The translations under genes and the position numbers were made by a program. DNA of 64,000 nt. Source: Brevibacterium epidermidis NBRC 14811. Its GTDB lineage: Bacteria > Actinomycetota > Actinomycetes > Actinomycetales > Brevibacteriaceae. Where the stretch lies: assembly GCF_001570805.1 (NCBI RefSeq), contig NZ_BCSJ01000011.1, positions 278,828 through 342,827 on the forward strand, written 5' to 3'. Positions 8,298-16,906 of this stretch are shown piece by piece (within the stretch, counting starts at the first letter, position 1; each line of letters starts with the position of its first letter). Below the pieces are notes generated by a model. It ran no database searches and was not told the DNA's origin. It worked only from the letters and a program-made list of their open reading frames with translations.

Positions 8298-8326
8298 ACG
8301 TGGCTGGGGGTTCGTGTCAGCCACGT
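8298..8326 (+). promoter_or_regulatory. inverted repeat upstream of the clpX promoter
   Basis: ACGTGGCTG and CAGCCACGT form a perfect 9+9 inverted repeat with an 11-base spacer, ending 11 bases before the clpX -35 element. It could be an operator; the bound factor is unknown. Confidence 0.4.
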
Positions 8327-8337
8327 ATGGGAAGCTA

Positions 8338-8367
8338 TTGAGGTACAGGAAACACGAGCGGTAGAGT
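8338..8367 (+). promoter_or_regulatory. promoter of clpX
   Basis: TTGAGG at 8338-8343 and TAGAGT at 8362-8367 are separated by 18 bases. The transcript would start about 25 bases before the clpX start codon, so clpX can be expressed apart from clpP1P2. Confidence 0.65.
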
Positions 8368-8400
8368 TGGGGCCAAGCGTCCTGGCGAAAGGTTGTGACA

Positions 8401-9684
8401 GTGGCTCGCAGTGCGGACGGAGCAGACCTGCTCAAATGCAACTTCTGTGGGAAGTCTCAGAAGCAGGTTCGGAAACTCATCGCCGGACCTGGTGTTTACA
8501 TCTGCGATGAATGCATCGGATTGTGCAATGAGATCATCGAAGAGGAGCTCAGCGAATCCAGTCCGGAGCAGGCCGAACTCGAGCTGCCCAAGCCTCGTGA
8601 GATCTTCGACTTCCTCCAGGAGTACGTGGTCGGTCAGGAACCGGCGAAGAAGGCACTGTCAGTAGCCGTCTACAACCACTACAAGCGCATCCGGTCCCTG
8701 CAGTCAGGTGACGAGAAGACCCTCGGCGGCAGCGACTCCGAGGTCGAGATTGCGAAGTCGAACATTCTGCTCGTCGGCCCTACCGGTTCGGGCAAGACCT
8801 ACCTCGCCCAGTCGCTGGCCAAACGACTGAACGTTCCGTTCGCAGTCGCCGACGCCACAGCGCTGACCGAAGCAGGCTACGTCGGTGAAGACGTCGAGAA
8901 CATCCTGCTCAAGCTCATCCAGGCCGCGGACTTCGACATCCAGCGTGCCGAACACGGAATCATCTACATCGACGAGATCGATAAGATCGCCCGCAAGTCG
9001 GAGAACCCGTCGATCACTCGTGACGTGTCCGGTGAGGGCGTGCAGCAGGCACTGTTGAAGATCCTCGAAGGCACTCAGGCATCGGTACCGCCGCAGGGCG
9101 GACGCAAACATCCGCACCAGGACTTCCTGCAGATCGACACGACCAATGTGCTCTTCATCGTCGCCGGCGCCTTCGCCGGGATGGAGGAGATCGTGGCCGG
9201 TCGCAAGGGCAAGCACGGCATCGGCTTCGGCGCCCTTCTGCAGTCGAAGAACGACGAAGAGGACCTCTACGCGGACATCCTGCCCGAAGATCTGCTCAAG
9301 TTCGGTCTCATCCCCGAATTCATCGGCCGTCTGCCGGTGCTGGCTACTGTGTCGAACCTCGACCGGGCCGCTCTCATGTCGATCCTCACCGAGCCGAAGA
9401 ACGCACTGGTCAAGCAGTACCAGCGGATGTTCGAGTTCGACAATGTCTCGCTGACGTTCGAGACCGAGGCCCTCGAAGCTATCGCGGACCTCGCGCTGCT
9501 GCGCGGCACGGGAGCCCGTGGCCTGCGCTCGATCATGGAAGAGGTCCTGCAGCCGGTCATGTTCGATGTGCCCTCACGCGAGGACATCGCCGAGGTGGTC
9601 GTGACCAAGGATGTCGTCGAATCCAATGTCGCTCCGACCCTTGTGCCGAAGTCACGGAACAGGACGAATAAGAAGTCTGCCTGA
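8401..9684 (+). CDS. clpX: ATP-dependent Clp protease ATP-binding subunit ClpX
   Basis: A 427-residue AAA+ unfoldase that feeds ClpP1P2. The N-terminal zinc domain has C13, C16, C35 and C38; Walker A is GPTGSGKT at 126-133 and Walker B ends DE at 191-192; the ClpP-docking IGF loop is in [10 protein letters not shown]; sensor and arginine-finger segments ([21 protein letters not shown]) follow. The GTG at 8401 is preferred to the one at 8395 because GAAAGG is 8 bases upstream and translation then begins [16 protein letters not shown], as in mycobacterial ClpX. The MFS gene starts 11 bases after its stop. Confidence 0.97.
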   Translation: MARSADGADLLKCNFCGKSQKQVRKLIAGPGVYICDECIGLCNEIIEEELSESSPEQAELELPKPREIFDFLQEYVVGQEPAKKALSVAVYNHYKRIRSLQSGDEKTLGGSDSEVEIAKSNILLVGPTGSGKTYLAQSLAKRLNVPFAVADATALTEAGYVGEDVENILLKLIQAADFDIQRAEHGIIYIDEIDKIARKSENPSITRDVSGEGVQQALLKILEGTQASVPPQGGRKHPHQDFLQIDTTNVLFIVAGAFAGMEEIVAGRKGKHGIGFGALLQSKNDEEDLYADILPEDLLKFGLIPEFIGRLPVLATVSNLDRAALMSILTEPKNALVKQYQRMFEFDNVSLTFETEALEAIADLALLRGTGARGLRSIMEEVLQPVMFDVPSREDIAEVVVTKDVVESNVAPTLVPKSRNRTNKKSA

Positions 9685-9695
9685 GTCTCTGACTC

Positions 9696-10982
9696 ATGGG
9701 ACTGCTGGCTGACACGCGACCACTGCGCTATACGCCCTTCCGCAGGCTGTGGGTAGCCAACATCGTCACCGTCATCGGTGCGCAGATGACGGTTGTGGCG
9801 ATTCCCGCCCAGATCTTCCACATCACCGGGTCCTCCGGCTATGTCGGGCTCGCCGGTGCGTTCGGCCTGGTCCCGCTCATCGTCTTCGGATTGTGGGGCG
9901 GTTCATTGGCCGACGTCTTCGATCGGCGAAAACTGCTTGTGATCTCGACCGTCGGGCTGATCATCACGAGCACGATTCTCGCGCTCCTTGCAGTGCTGAG
10001 CGTCGACAATGTCTGGTTGCTGCTGTCCGTGTTTTCGATGCAGCAGGCATTCTTCGGTCTGAATCAGCCTGCGAAGGGCGCTCTGATTCCTTCGATCGTC
10101 CCGCTCAACCTGCTGCCCGCCGCGAATTCGCTGAACATGACAGTGATGACCTTGGGTGCCGTGATCGGGCCTGTTCTCGGCGGCTCACTGATCCCGCTGT
10201 TCGGGTACCAGCTGCTCTACGTCATCGACGCCGTGTTCCTGTTCGCCACCCTCTATGCAGTGATTCGGCTTCCTTCGCTGCTGCCGCAGAAACAACCGGA
10301 TACTCGCTCGGGGTTCAAAGGCATCGTTGACGGATTCCGGTATCTGCGGACGAACACCGTCGTCATGGTCTCGTTGCTGGTGGACATCATCGCGATGGTT
10401 TTCGGACTGCCGCGGGCTTTGTTCCCGCAGATCGCCGTCGAGACCTTCAACGGTCCGCCCGAGGGCGGAATCGTCTTCTCGCTGCTCTTCGCCGCTCTGG
10501 CCGCTGGGAGCGCATTGGCCGGGATCTTCTCGGGCTGGGTCTCACATGTGCAGCGTCAAGGACTCGCCGTCATCGTCGCCATTGCAGTCTGGGGCGCGGC
10601 GATGACGGTATTCGGACTCTCACTCGAGCTTGCGTCCGGTTTCTGGCTGACCGCGCTCGTCGTCGCACTGGCAGCGCTGGCGGTCGGCGGGGGAGCCGAT
10701 ATCGTCTCCGGCGCTTTCCGACAGACGATGCTGCAAGAAGCCGCGACCGATGCGATGCGTGGTCGGATGCAGGGAGTGTTCATCGTCGTCGTGGCCGGCG
10801 GGCCACGTGTTGCGGACGTCCTCCACGGCTCCGTCGCGGCCGTCACGAACACCACGGTCGCCGCGGTGGGCGGCGGCATAGCCGTCATCGTCCTCGTGCT
10901 CGCCTGCGCCGCGATCTTCCCGACATTTCGGAAGTACCGAGTCGAGCGCGACTACCGCGAGCACACCGTCCCCACAGTCTGA
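9696..10982 (+). CDS. MFS transporter, EntS-like exporter
   Basis: A 428-residue protein with about 12 hydrophobic segments. The loop between TM2 and TM3 reads GGSLADVFDRRKLL, the MFS signature A. N-terminal PLRYTPFRRLWVANIVTVIGAQMTVVAIP and the NQPAKGALIPSIVP segment resemble EntS/tetracycline-resistance-like exporters (MFS_3), which expel siderophores or drugs with protons. The substrate is unknown. It lies 11 bases after clpX with a short palindrome (9682-9696) spanning the junction, so it may be read through from clpX. A convergent SRPBCC gene follows. Confidence 0.85.
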   Translation: MGLLADTRPLRYTPFRRLWVANIVTVIGAQMTVVAIPAQIFHITGSSGYVGLAGAFGLVPLIVFGLWGGSLADVFDRRKLLVISTVGLIITSTILALLAVLSVDNVWLLLSVFSMQQAFFGLNQPAKGALIPSIVPLNLLPAANSLNMTVMTLGAVIGPVLGGSLIPLFGYQLLYVIDAVFLFATLYAVIRLPSLLPQKQPDTRSGFKGIVDGFRYLRTNTVVMVSLLVDIIAMVFGLPRALFPQIAVETFNGPPEGGIVFSLLFAALAAGSALAGIFSGWVSHVQRQGLAVIVAIAVWGAAMTVFGLSLELASGFWLTALVVALAALAVGGGADIVSGAFRQTMLQEAATDAMRGRMQGVFIVVVAGGPRVADVLHGSVAAVTNTTVAAVGGGIAVIVLVLACAAIFPTFRKYRVERDYREHTVPTV

Positions 10983-11036
10983 CCTTCTGCCACCACGTCC
11001 GGGCGGGAAAGGCAGGGAGTCGTTCGGAGGCTCGGA

Positions 11037-11453
11037 TCAGCGTATGTCGACGTTTTCGAGGGCCTGCTCCATCGCAGCCAGTATTCCTGGCCACCCCGAT
11101 CCCATTCCCTTGAACGCCTGGAGTCCCATTGGAGTGTCGACGTCCAGCCCGGAATGAGCCAAGAACAAGCGTGTGCCCGTGCCCTCGGGGACAATCGTCC
11201 ACGTCAGCGTCGAATCCAGGGTGCCTTCGGCAAATGTATAGGCGATGAGGCGCTGCGGATCGACCTTCGTGACGGTGCACGGCTGTTTCCCGAAGCCACC
11301 CATGTCGAGAGTGAAGGAATGTCCCACGACAGGGGAGATGTCACCTGCAGCCCACCATAGGGCCATGACATCCGGCTCGGTGAGCGCCCGCCAGACTGTG
11401 GCCGGGGAGTGGGAGAGGAACTGGTCGACTTCGATCGTGCGTTCGTCTGTCAT
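11037..11453 (-). CDS. SRPBCC (AHSA1-like) domain protein
   Basis: A 138-residue START/Bet v1-like protein of the Aha1-C family: the N-terminal FLSHSPATVWRALTEPDVMALWW pattern, the TFAEGTLDSTLTWTI strands and the long C-terminal helix GWPGILAAMEQALE are typical. Such proteins bind hydrophobic ligands in a deep cavity; exact roles are rarely known. The ATG at 11453 is chosen since a recognisable ArsR C-terminus ends 10 bases upstream and AGGA precedes it; the longer open frame upstream is not conserved-looking. SRPBCC genes of this type usually follow an ArsR repressor, here eroded. Confidence 0.85.
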   Translation of the reverse strand: MTDERTIEVDQFLSHSPATVWRALTEPDVMALWWAAGDISPVVGHSFTLDMGGFGKQPCTVTKVDPQRLIAYTFAEGTLDSTLTWTIVPEGTGTRLFLAHSGLDVDTPMGLQAFKGMGSGWPGILAAMEQALENVDIR

Positions 11454-11463
11454 GATCTGTGTC

Positions 11464-11571
11464 CTAGTCTGTGTCGTGATCGTTCGTGGATTCCGATTTT
11501 TCGAGGTCGTCGAGTGTCTGAGACAGATCACCGAGGCGGTCGCGCCAGCAGCGCTCGAAGGGATCGAGCCA
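11464..11571 (-). pseudogene. remnant of an ArsR-family repressor (C-terminus only)
   Basis: On the minus strand a 35-codon frame, from TGG at 11571-11569 to TAG at 11466-11464, encodes WLDPFERCWRDRLGDLSQ followed by TLDDLEKSE, the typical last helix of ArsR repressors that pair with SRPBCC genes. In the same frame the codons just upstream are TGA TAA, and no winged-helix N-terminus is seen in the next 300 bases in any frame. The stop lies 10 bases before the SRPBCC start, the classical operon spacing. I read it as an eroded or deleted arsR. Confidence 0.7.
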
Positions 11572-11635
11572 TTATCAACATTACGCACCGCTGCTCTCAC
11601 CCCATCCTGCAAGCGGCAAAGCGCATCGAAAGTTT

Positions 11636-11707
11636 CGTATCCCTCACCCTGCGTGGCAAACCACCCCGTTGCAACTGGGCATTGAGAGATGGCTGGTGAG
11701 GGATGCG
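11636..11707. repeat. 13+13 inverted repeat with 46-base centre
   Basis: CGTATCCCTCACC (11636-11648) and GGTGAGGGATGCG (11695-11707) are reverse complements with one G-T position. The centre contains the palindrome GTTGCAAC. It lies in non-coding DNA just upstream of the arsR remnant and may be a small mobile-element scar or a structured RNA. Confidence 0.45.
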
Positions 11708-11755
11708 AGAATTGAGTGAGCGACCTTGGTCGGCGGATGGACCCGCTGAGACGAC

Positions 11756-11799
11756 GACACCCCCCGGCTCGCTGCCATCGCAGCAGGTCGGGGGGTGTC
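11756..11799 (-). terminator. hairpin downstream of the AIM24 gene
   Basis: GACACCCCCCG (11756-11766) and CGGGGGGTGTC (11789-11799) pair perfectly; within the loop GCTGC/GCAGC can also pair. It is 80 bases past the end of the minus-strand AIM24 gene and has no T-run. It is the only terminator candidate for that gene. Confidence 0.55.
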
Positions 11800-11878
11800 A
11801 CAGTGCCGTCCGGCAGCTCGGAGTTTGGGTGTCTGCCTGGTGGCCGGCGGGAGCGTCAGTCAGTGACTGACTCGTGCT

Positions 11879-12571
11879 TCAGCTGGTGGTGGCCGAGTAG
11901 ACGGCGTTCTCCGCGGGCTGCACGACGACGAAGCCCGGGCCGTGGAAGGCCAGCTGCACGGACTCGCCGGAGCCGCGGCCGAAGAACGTACCGACGCTGA
12001 CATCGGTCTTGATCTGCGGGGCCAGGGCCGACGACCAGCACACGGCTGCCTGCGGGTCGACGAAGGTCGGCTGCTGCGAGCAGTCGAGGACCATGGGCTC
12101 ACCCTTGCAGCAGATGGCGGCGGTGCCCTGTCCGGCGAGTTCGAGGTTGAACAGTCCCGAACCGCTGACCATTGCCCCGACGCCGCCCTTGATGCGCTTG
12201 ATCTCCCAGCTGAGGACATCGTCGAAGGCAAGCAGGTTCGAGGTGTTGACGGTCAGTGCGTCCTGCGGTCCCTCGAGCGCCATCATGAAGATGTTCGAGG
12301 CTTCCCGAGCGAAGAACACCTCTCCGTGTCCCTCCACGCGCATGACATTTCCGCCTTCGCCGGTGGCTGCCTTCTTCATGAACTGGCCGACCGACTTGGA
12401 CCCCTGGTGGGTGAAATGGACATCACCCTGGTAGGCGACCATGGCCCCCTTGGTGGCGATCATCGGAGCGTTCGGCGTGACCACCGTACGCAGCATCTTG
12501 CTCGACTGGAGGGTCCACCGCTCCTGGTTCTGGATCTCGGCGTTGCGCTTGGAAAACAGTTCGCTTCTCAC
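11879..12571 (-). CDS. AIM24 family protein
   Basis: A 230-residue all-beta protein of the AIM24/TRAP-like superfamily: the patterns GAMVAYQGDVHFTHQG, FMMALEGP, GSGLFNLELAGQGTAAI and VSVGTFFGRGSGESVQLAFHGPGFVVVQP are characteristic. The family forms double-psi/TRAP-like beta barrels; AIM24 acts in mitochondrial inner-membrane organisation in yeast, while bacterial roles are not established. The start is a GTG at 12571 with GAAAGG at rather long spacing. It is monocistronic between valS and the SRPBCC gene. Confidence 0.85.
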   Translation of the reverse strand: MRSELFSKRNAEIQNQERWTLQSSKMLRTVVTPNAPMIATKGAMVAYQGDVHFTHQGSKSVGQFMKKAATGEGGNVMRVEGHGEVFFAREASNIFMMALEGPQDALTVNTSNLLAFDDVLSWEIKRIKGGVGAMVSGSGLFNLELAGQGTAAICCKGEPMVLDCSQQPTFVDPQAAVCWSSALAPQIKTDVSVGTFFGRGSGESVQLAFHGPGFVVVQPAENAVYSATTS

Positions 12572-12772
12572 GGTTCTGGGGGCCTTTCGGTCGGGGAGAA
12601 CTTCGGTACTTCTTCAGTGGTCGAGAACCATATTACGGGGGAGTGACCGCAGAACCGCGTCAATTCGTGTTTCCGTTCCGGAACATGCAAAGTGCCCCAC
12701 GGCACCCGTTGCTCCGACTCTGCGAAGCAATGGCTGTCGTGGGGCTATGCGAGGACCGATCAGGTCTCGGGC

Positions 12773-12799
12773 CGGGCCGGACGCCAGAGGTCCGACCCG
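12773..12799 (-). terminator. hairpin after valS
   Basis: CGGGCCGGAC and GTCCGACCCG pair over 10 positions (one G-T) with a 7-base loop, 7 bases beyond the valS stop on the minus strand. No clear T-run. Confidence 0.5.
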
Positions 12800-12805
12800 A
12801 CGTCA

Positions 12806-15469
12806 TCAGTCCTGTTCGACGAAGCTGATATCGGCGATGGTGATTTCCTCGCCGGCTTCCTCTGTCACCAGGGACTTGATGCGACCGGCGGCAGTGAGAT
12901 CGCCTTCTGCTGCCTTGATCGCGGAGACGACGGAGGCCGGTGCCTGGATGGTCACCGAGGCGACCTCTGTCTTCTGCGAGACCTTGGCCTCGGTCTTCGT
13001 GCGGCGGATCTCGGTCAGGGCCGCAGCCACCGAAGCCAGCAGCTCGGGATCGACGGACGATCCCGGGTGGCTCAGTGCCTCATCGGCCGGCCACTGCGCA
13101 CGGTGGACCGACCCGGTGCGCCACCAGGACCAGACCTCTTCGGTGACGAACGGCGTGAACGGCGCGAACAGGCGCAGCAGCACGTCCAGGGCGGTGGCCA
13201 GGGTGACGTGGGCCGACACCTGATCGTCGGTGCCCGAACCGCCATACGAGCGATCCTTGACCAGTTCGACGTAGTCGTCGGTGAACTCCCAGAAGAAGCT
13301 CTCGGTCACACGCAGAGCATGAGCGTAGTCGTAGGCGGCCATATGCGTTCCGGCCTGTTCGACGACGTCGGCCAGCTTCGCCAGCAGGGCCCGGTCGAGA
13401 TCGTGCGTGACGGCTCCGAGCTGACCGATGAGGCCGGCATGCACGCCCTGAGCCAGAGCGAACTTCGACGCATTGAGCAGCTTCATCGCCAGACGGCGAC
13501 CGATCTGCATCTGCGTGACGTCATAGGCGGTATCGGCGCCGAGTTTCGCACTGGCAGCCCAGTAGCGGACGGCGTCGGGACCGAATCCCGGCTTCGCCTC
13601 GCCGAGGATGTCCGAGGGCACGACCACGTTGCCCTTCGATTTCGACATCTTCTTCCGGTCCGGATCGAGGATCCAGCCCGAGAGTCCGGCATGCTTCCAC
13701 GGGGCCGCATCATTGAGCGAGTTCGCCCGGACGACGGTGGAGAACAGCCAGGTGCGGATGATGTCGTGTCCCTGCGGACGCAGGTCGAACGGGAAGACCT
13801 TGTCGAAGAACTCCTCATCACGCGACCAGCCGCCGAGTAGCTGCGGAGTCAGCGACGACGTCGCCCAGGTGTCGAGCACGTCCGGGTCCGCGGTGAAGCC
13901 GCCTGGCACATCGCGCTGGTCGTCGGTGAAGCCGGCAGGCGCCTCGGCGATGGGGTCGCAGGGCAGCGATTCCGGAACGATCGGGTTCTCGTAGTCGGGC
14001 TGACCATCGGCGTCGAGGCGATACCACAGGGGGATCGGGACTCCGAAGAAACGCTGCCGGGAGACCAGCCAGTCGCCGTTGAGGTTCTCCACCCAGTTCT
14101 CGTAGCGGGAGCGCATGTACGCAGGGTGCCATTCGATCTCACGACCGCGGGCGATGAGCGCATCCCGCAGTTCGGCCGAGCGACCGCCGTTGCGGATGTA
14201 CCACTGACGGCTGGTGACGACCTCCAGCGGTTTGTCGCCCTTCTCGTAGAACGGGACCGGGTGGGTGATCGGCTCGATCTCGCCGATGAGGTCACCGGAG
14301 TCGATGAGCATCTGCGCAATGTCCTTGCGGGCAGAGAACGTCGTCTTTCCCGCCAGGGCCTCGTAGTTGGCCTTCGCATCGGCCTTCGGTGATGCGGCGA
14401 TCCACTCGGGCACCTCGAGATTGAGGCGGCCGCCGCGGTTGATCACCGCGCGGGTCGGCAGATCCAGTTCGCGCCACCAGGTCACGTCGGTGAGGTCACC
14501 GAAGGTGCAGACCATGGCGATGCCCGTGCCCTTGTCGGACTTCGCCAGCTCATGGGCGCGGACCTCGACGCTGACGCCGAAGAGCGGCGAAACGACGTTG
14601 GTGCCGAACAGGGAGGCGTAGCGTTCGTCATCGGGGTGGGCGACGAGCGCCACGACGGCGGGAATGAGCTCCGGGCGCGAGGTGAGGATGATGATCGGCT
14701 CCGCCGAGGTGTCGGCCAGGCCATCGGCGCCCTCGGGGAAGAACTTCACCTTGTGATAGGCGCCTTCCCGTTCCCGATCCTCGAGTTCGGCCTGCGCGAC
14801 CGCAGTACCGAAGGTCACGTCCCACATGGTCGGGGCGTCCTGCGAATAGGCGTGCCCGTTCTTGAGGTCGGTGAGGAAGGCGCGCTGGCTCACGGCACGG
14901 GAATCGTCATCGATCGTGCGGTAGGTGTACTTCCAATCCACCGACAGTCCGGTGGAGCGGAAGAGGTCCTCGAACACCTTCTCGTCCTCGGCCGAGAGCT
15001 TCTCGCACAGCTCGATGAAGTTCTGGCGAGAGACCTTGACGAAGTCACGCGAATTCTTCGGCGCCTTCGCCGGCGGCTGGAAGTCCGGGTCATAGTGCTG
15101 GCTGGGATCGCAGGTGACGCCGTAGTAGTTCTGCACCCGGCGTTCGGTCGGAAGGCCGTTGTCGTCCCATCCCAGCGGGTAGAACACGTTCTTGCCGGTC
15201 ATCCGCTGGTAGCGTGCGATGATGTCGGTCTGCGTGTACGAGAACACATGTCCCACGTGCAGCGACCCCGAAGCGGTCGGCGGGGGAGTGTCGATCGAGT
15301 AGACCTGCTCGCGATCGGTGTCGACGTCGAAGGCGTAGACGTTCTGCTCGCTCCACGCGGCGTCCCATTTGTCCCGCAGGCCCTCGAGGGCCGGCTTGTC
15401 GGGCAGGTTCACTGACTCGTGCGTCGAGTCCGAAAAGGCAGGTGTGTTCATAGTTGCTGATTTTCTCAC
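12806..15469 (-). CDS. valS: valine--tRNA ligase
   Basis: An 887-residue class I aminoacyl-tRNA synthetase that charges tRNA-Val. The HIGH motif appears as HVGH at 71-74 (TASGSLHVGHVF), the editing domain (CP1) with TRAVINRGG-type segments is present, and KMSKSKGN follows DPDRK. The C-terminus has ALTEIRRTKTEAKVSQKTEV, as in actinobacterial short ValRS that lacks the long coiled-coil arm. A GTG at 15469 opens the frame; an in-frame ATG at 15451 (MNTPAFSD) is an equally good start, and neither has a strong Shine-Dalgarno. The gene stands alone, divergent from the acyltransferase gene. Confidence 0.97.
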   Translation of the reverse strand: MRKSATMNTPAFSDSTHESVNLPDKPALEGLRDKWDAAWSEQNVYAFDVDTDREQVYSIDTPPPTASGSLHVGHVFSYTQTDIIARYQRMTGKNVFYPLGWDDNGLPTERRVQNYYGVTCDPSQHYDPDFQPPAKAPKNSRDFVKVSRQNFIELCEKLSAEDEKVFEDLFRSTGLSVDWKYTYRTIDDDSRAVSQRAFLTDLKNGHAYSQDAPTMWDVTFGTAVAQAELEDREREGAYHKVKFFPEGADGLADTSAEPIIILTSRPELIPAVVALVAHPDDERYASLFGTNVVSPLFGVSVEVRAHELAKSDKGTGIAMVCTFGDLTDVTWWRELDLPTRAVINRGGRLNLEVPEWIAASPKADAKANYEALAGKTTFSARKDIAQMLIDSGDLIGEIEPITHPVPFYEKGDKPLEVVTSRQWYIRNGGRSAELRDALIARGREIEWHPAYMRSRYENWVENLNGDWLVSRQRFFGVPIPLWYRLDADGQPDYENPIVPESLPCDPIAEAPAGFTDDQRDVPGGFTADPDVLDTWATSSLTPQLLGGWSRDEEFFDKVFPFDLRPQGHDIIRTWLFSTVVRANSLNDAAPWKHAGLSGWILDPDRKKMSKSKGNVVVPSDILGEAKPGFGPDAVRYWAASAKLGADTAYDVTQMQIGRRLAMKLLNASKFALAQGVHAGLIGQLGAVTHDLDRALLAKLADVVEQAGTHMAAYDYAHALRVTESFFWEFTDDYVELVKDRSYGGSGTDDQVSAHVTLATALDVLLRLFAPFTPFVTEEVWSWWRTGSVHRAQWPADEALSHPGSSVDPELLASVAAALTEIRRTKTEAKVSQKTEVASVTIQAPASVVSAIKAAEGDLTAAGRIKSLVTEEAGEEITIADISFVEQD

Positions 15470-15637
15470 TCGGTTCGCTTTCGGCCAAACCGGTTCGCGC
15501 CCGCTGACATGCGAATCCTCGACGGCGCGAGACGGCAGCGCACCTGCTCAGGCTCACCTTCGTCGGTCCGGTGGGGCGGCTCACACCCTGAAGGGGGAGT
15601 GAGACGGTTCTGTCGCAGGCAATGAGAATATGGACGC

Positions 15638-16828
15638 ATGGCCCCTTTGGACCGAATTCCGACAGAGAATCCGCCGCCCACGTCGACCGCGTGGATGAAT
15701 CCGGCACGGGCGTTCGCGATCATCGCCGTCGTCGCTATCCATTCCCTGGGCACCGTTGTCGAAGAGAACTTCGGCGGAATGGGCCCCGACTGGTGGTTGG
15801 CCAACGCCATCGACTCCGCCTGCCGGTGGTCGGTGCCCGTGTTCATCATGATCTCCGGCGCTCTGGCCCTCGACCCCGACCGGGGCAGCAAGCCACGGAA
15901 GTTCCTGTCGAAACGGGTCTGGCGAATCGGCATCCCCCTCGTGTTCTGGACCATTGTCTACGTGCTCTTCCGGCGCTTCTACCTGCAGCCGGACGACGAA
16001 TCATGGAATCCGGGCATCGCGATTCTCACCGGTTCTCCCTTCGTCCAGCTCTACTTCCTCTACGTGCTGGCCGGGCTGACTCTGCTCACCCCGTTCTTCC
16101 GCCTCCTCAGCGTCCACGGTTCACGCCGACTGCAGTGGGGGACGGGTCTGACCTTCCTCGGCATCGGCATGGCCGACCAATGGGTGTCGATGATCTTCGA
16201 CGTCGGAGAAGCGAATATCGCCACGCGGTTCCTTCCGATGGCAGGCTTCTACATCCTCGGCTGGGTGCTGCGAGATATCGTCCTCTCGGTTCGCGGTGCA
16301 CTCGTCGCCTGGGCGACGCTGGCCGTCGCGATCGCCGGAACCGCAGTCTGGGCCGGCCTGGGCCCCGGTGAGAAACCATGGATGTTCCCGTACGAGTACC
16401 TCGCCCCCGGAGTCGTCATCGCTTCCATGGCCGCCTACCTGCTCCTGCACTTCCACATGCGCGAAGGATTCGGCCTGCTGCACCGCTTCTACCCGTATTC
16501 CTTCGGCGTGTTCCTCCTCCATCCGCTTCTGCTCTATCCGGTGCGCAATGCCATGGGACTGCCGGACACTGTGCCCGGCGTCCTCCTCCACGCCGTCATC
16601 ATGCCGATCGCCTATGCGATCGTCTGCGCCGCGATCACCTGGGCAGCCGTGAAGATCCCCGGCGTCCGCACCGTCTTCGGCGAAGGCGGGCCACGAAATC
16701 CGCACTCCCGCCCGAGCACGTCGACACCTCCGACTGAAAACGCTCCACCCGACCCGACTCTAAGCAGCCCGATCGACGGCGATCTCGACGCCGGGGACAC
16801 CGCCCCCGGACGGGAGCCGACTCCGTAG
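15638..16828 (+). CDS. membrane acyltransferase family 3 protein
   Basis: A 396-residue integral membrane protein with about ten hydrophobic segments. The first reads NPARAFAIIAVVAIHSLGTVVE, carrying the catalytic-type histidine of Acyltransferase_3 (OafA/OpgC-like) enzymes, which transfer acetyl or succinyl groups to surface glycans or lipids. FIMISGALALDP and the downstream RR segment (KRVWRIGIPLVFW) are also family-like. The last 60 residues are a Pro/Thr-rich cytoplasmic tail. The acceptor is unknown. ATG at 15638 is 168 bases from the valS start; no strong Shine-Dalgarno is seen. Confidence 0.85.
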   Translation: MAPLDRIPTENPPPTSTAWMNPARAFAIIAVVAIHSLGTVVEENFGGMGPDWWLANAIDSACRWSVPVFIMISGALALDPDRGSKPRKFLSKRVWRIGIPLVFWTIVYVLFRRFYLQPDDESWNPGIAILTGSPFVQLYFLYVLAGLTLLTPFFRLLSVHGSRRLQWGTGLTFLGIGMADQWVSMIFDVGEANIATRFLPMAGFYILGWVLRDIVLSVRGALVAWATLAVAIAGTAVWAGLGPGEKPWMFPYEYLAPGVVIASMAAYLLLHFHMREGFGLLHRFYPYSFGVFLLHPLLLYPVRNAMGLPDTVPGVLLHAVIMPIAYAIVCAAITWAAVKIPGVRTVFGEGGPRNPHSRPSTSTPPTENAPPDPTLSSPIDGDLDAGDTAPGREPTP

Positions 16829-16906
16829 ACTGAAACCCGAACAGGACGACTTCGCGACCGGAATCCCGACTCGCCACCCCAACCGACCCGTTAGAGGAGA
16901 ACACAG

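Noticed and set aside
11454..11801. N-terminal extension of the SRPBCC frame
   Set aside because: Passes through the arsR remnant in another frame and shows no conserved pattern; ATG at 11453 fits the family.
11872..11880. Short palindrome AGTCAGT-g-ACTGACT near 11857-11871 as an operator
   Set aside because: Lies just after the AIM24 stop, short arms, no gene starts nearby; likely chance or part of the 3' untranslated region.
12692..13840. 382-codon plus-strand frame opposite valS
   Set aside because: Antisense shadow; the valS motifs are intact on the other strand.
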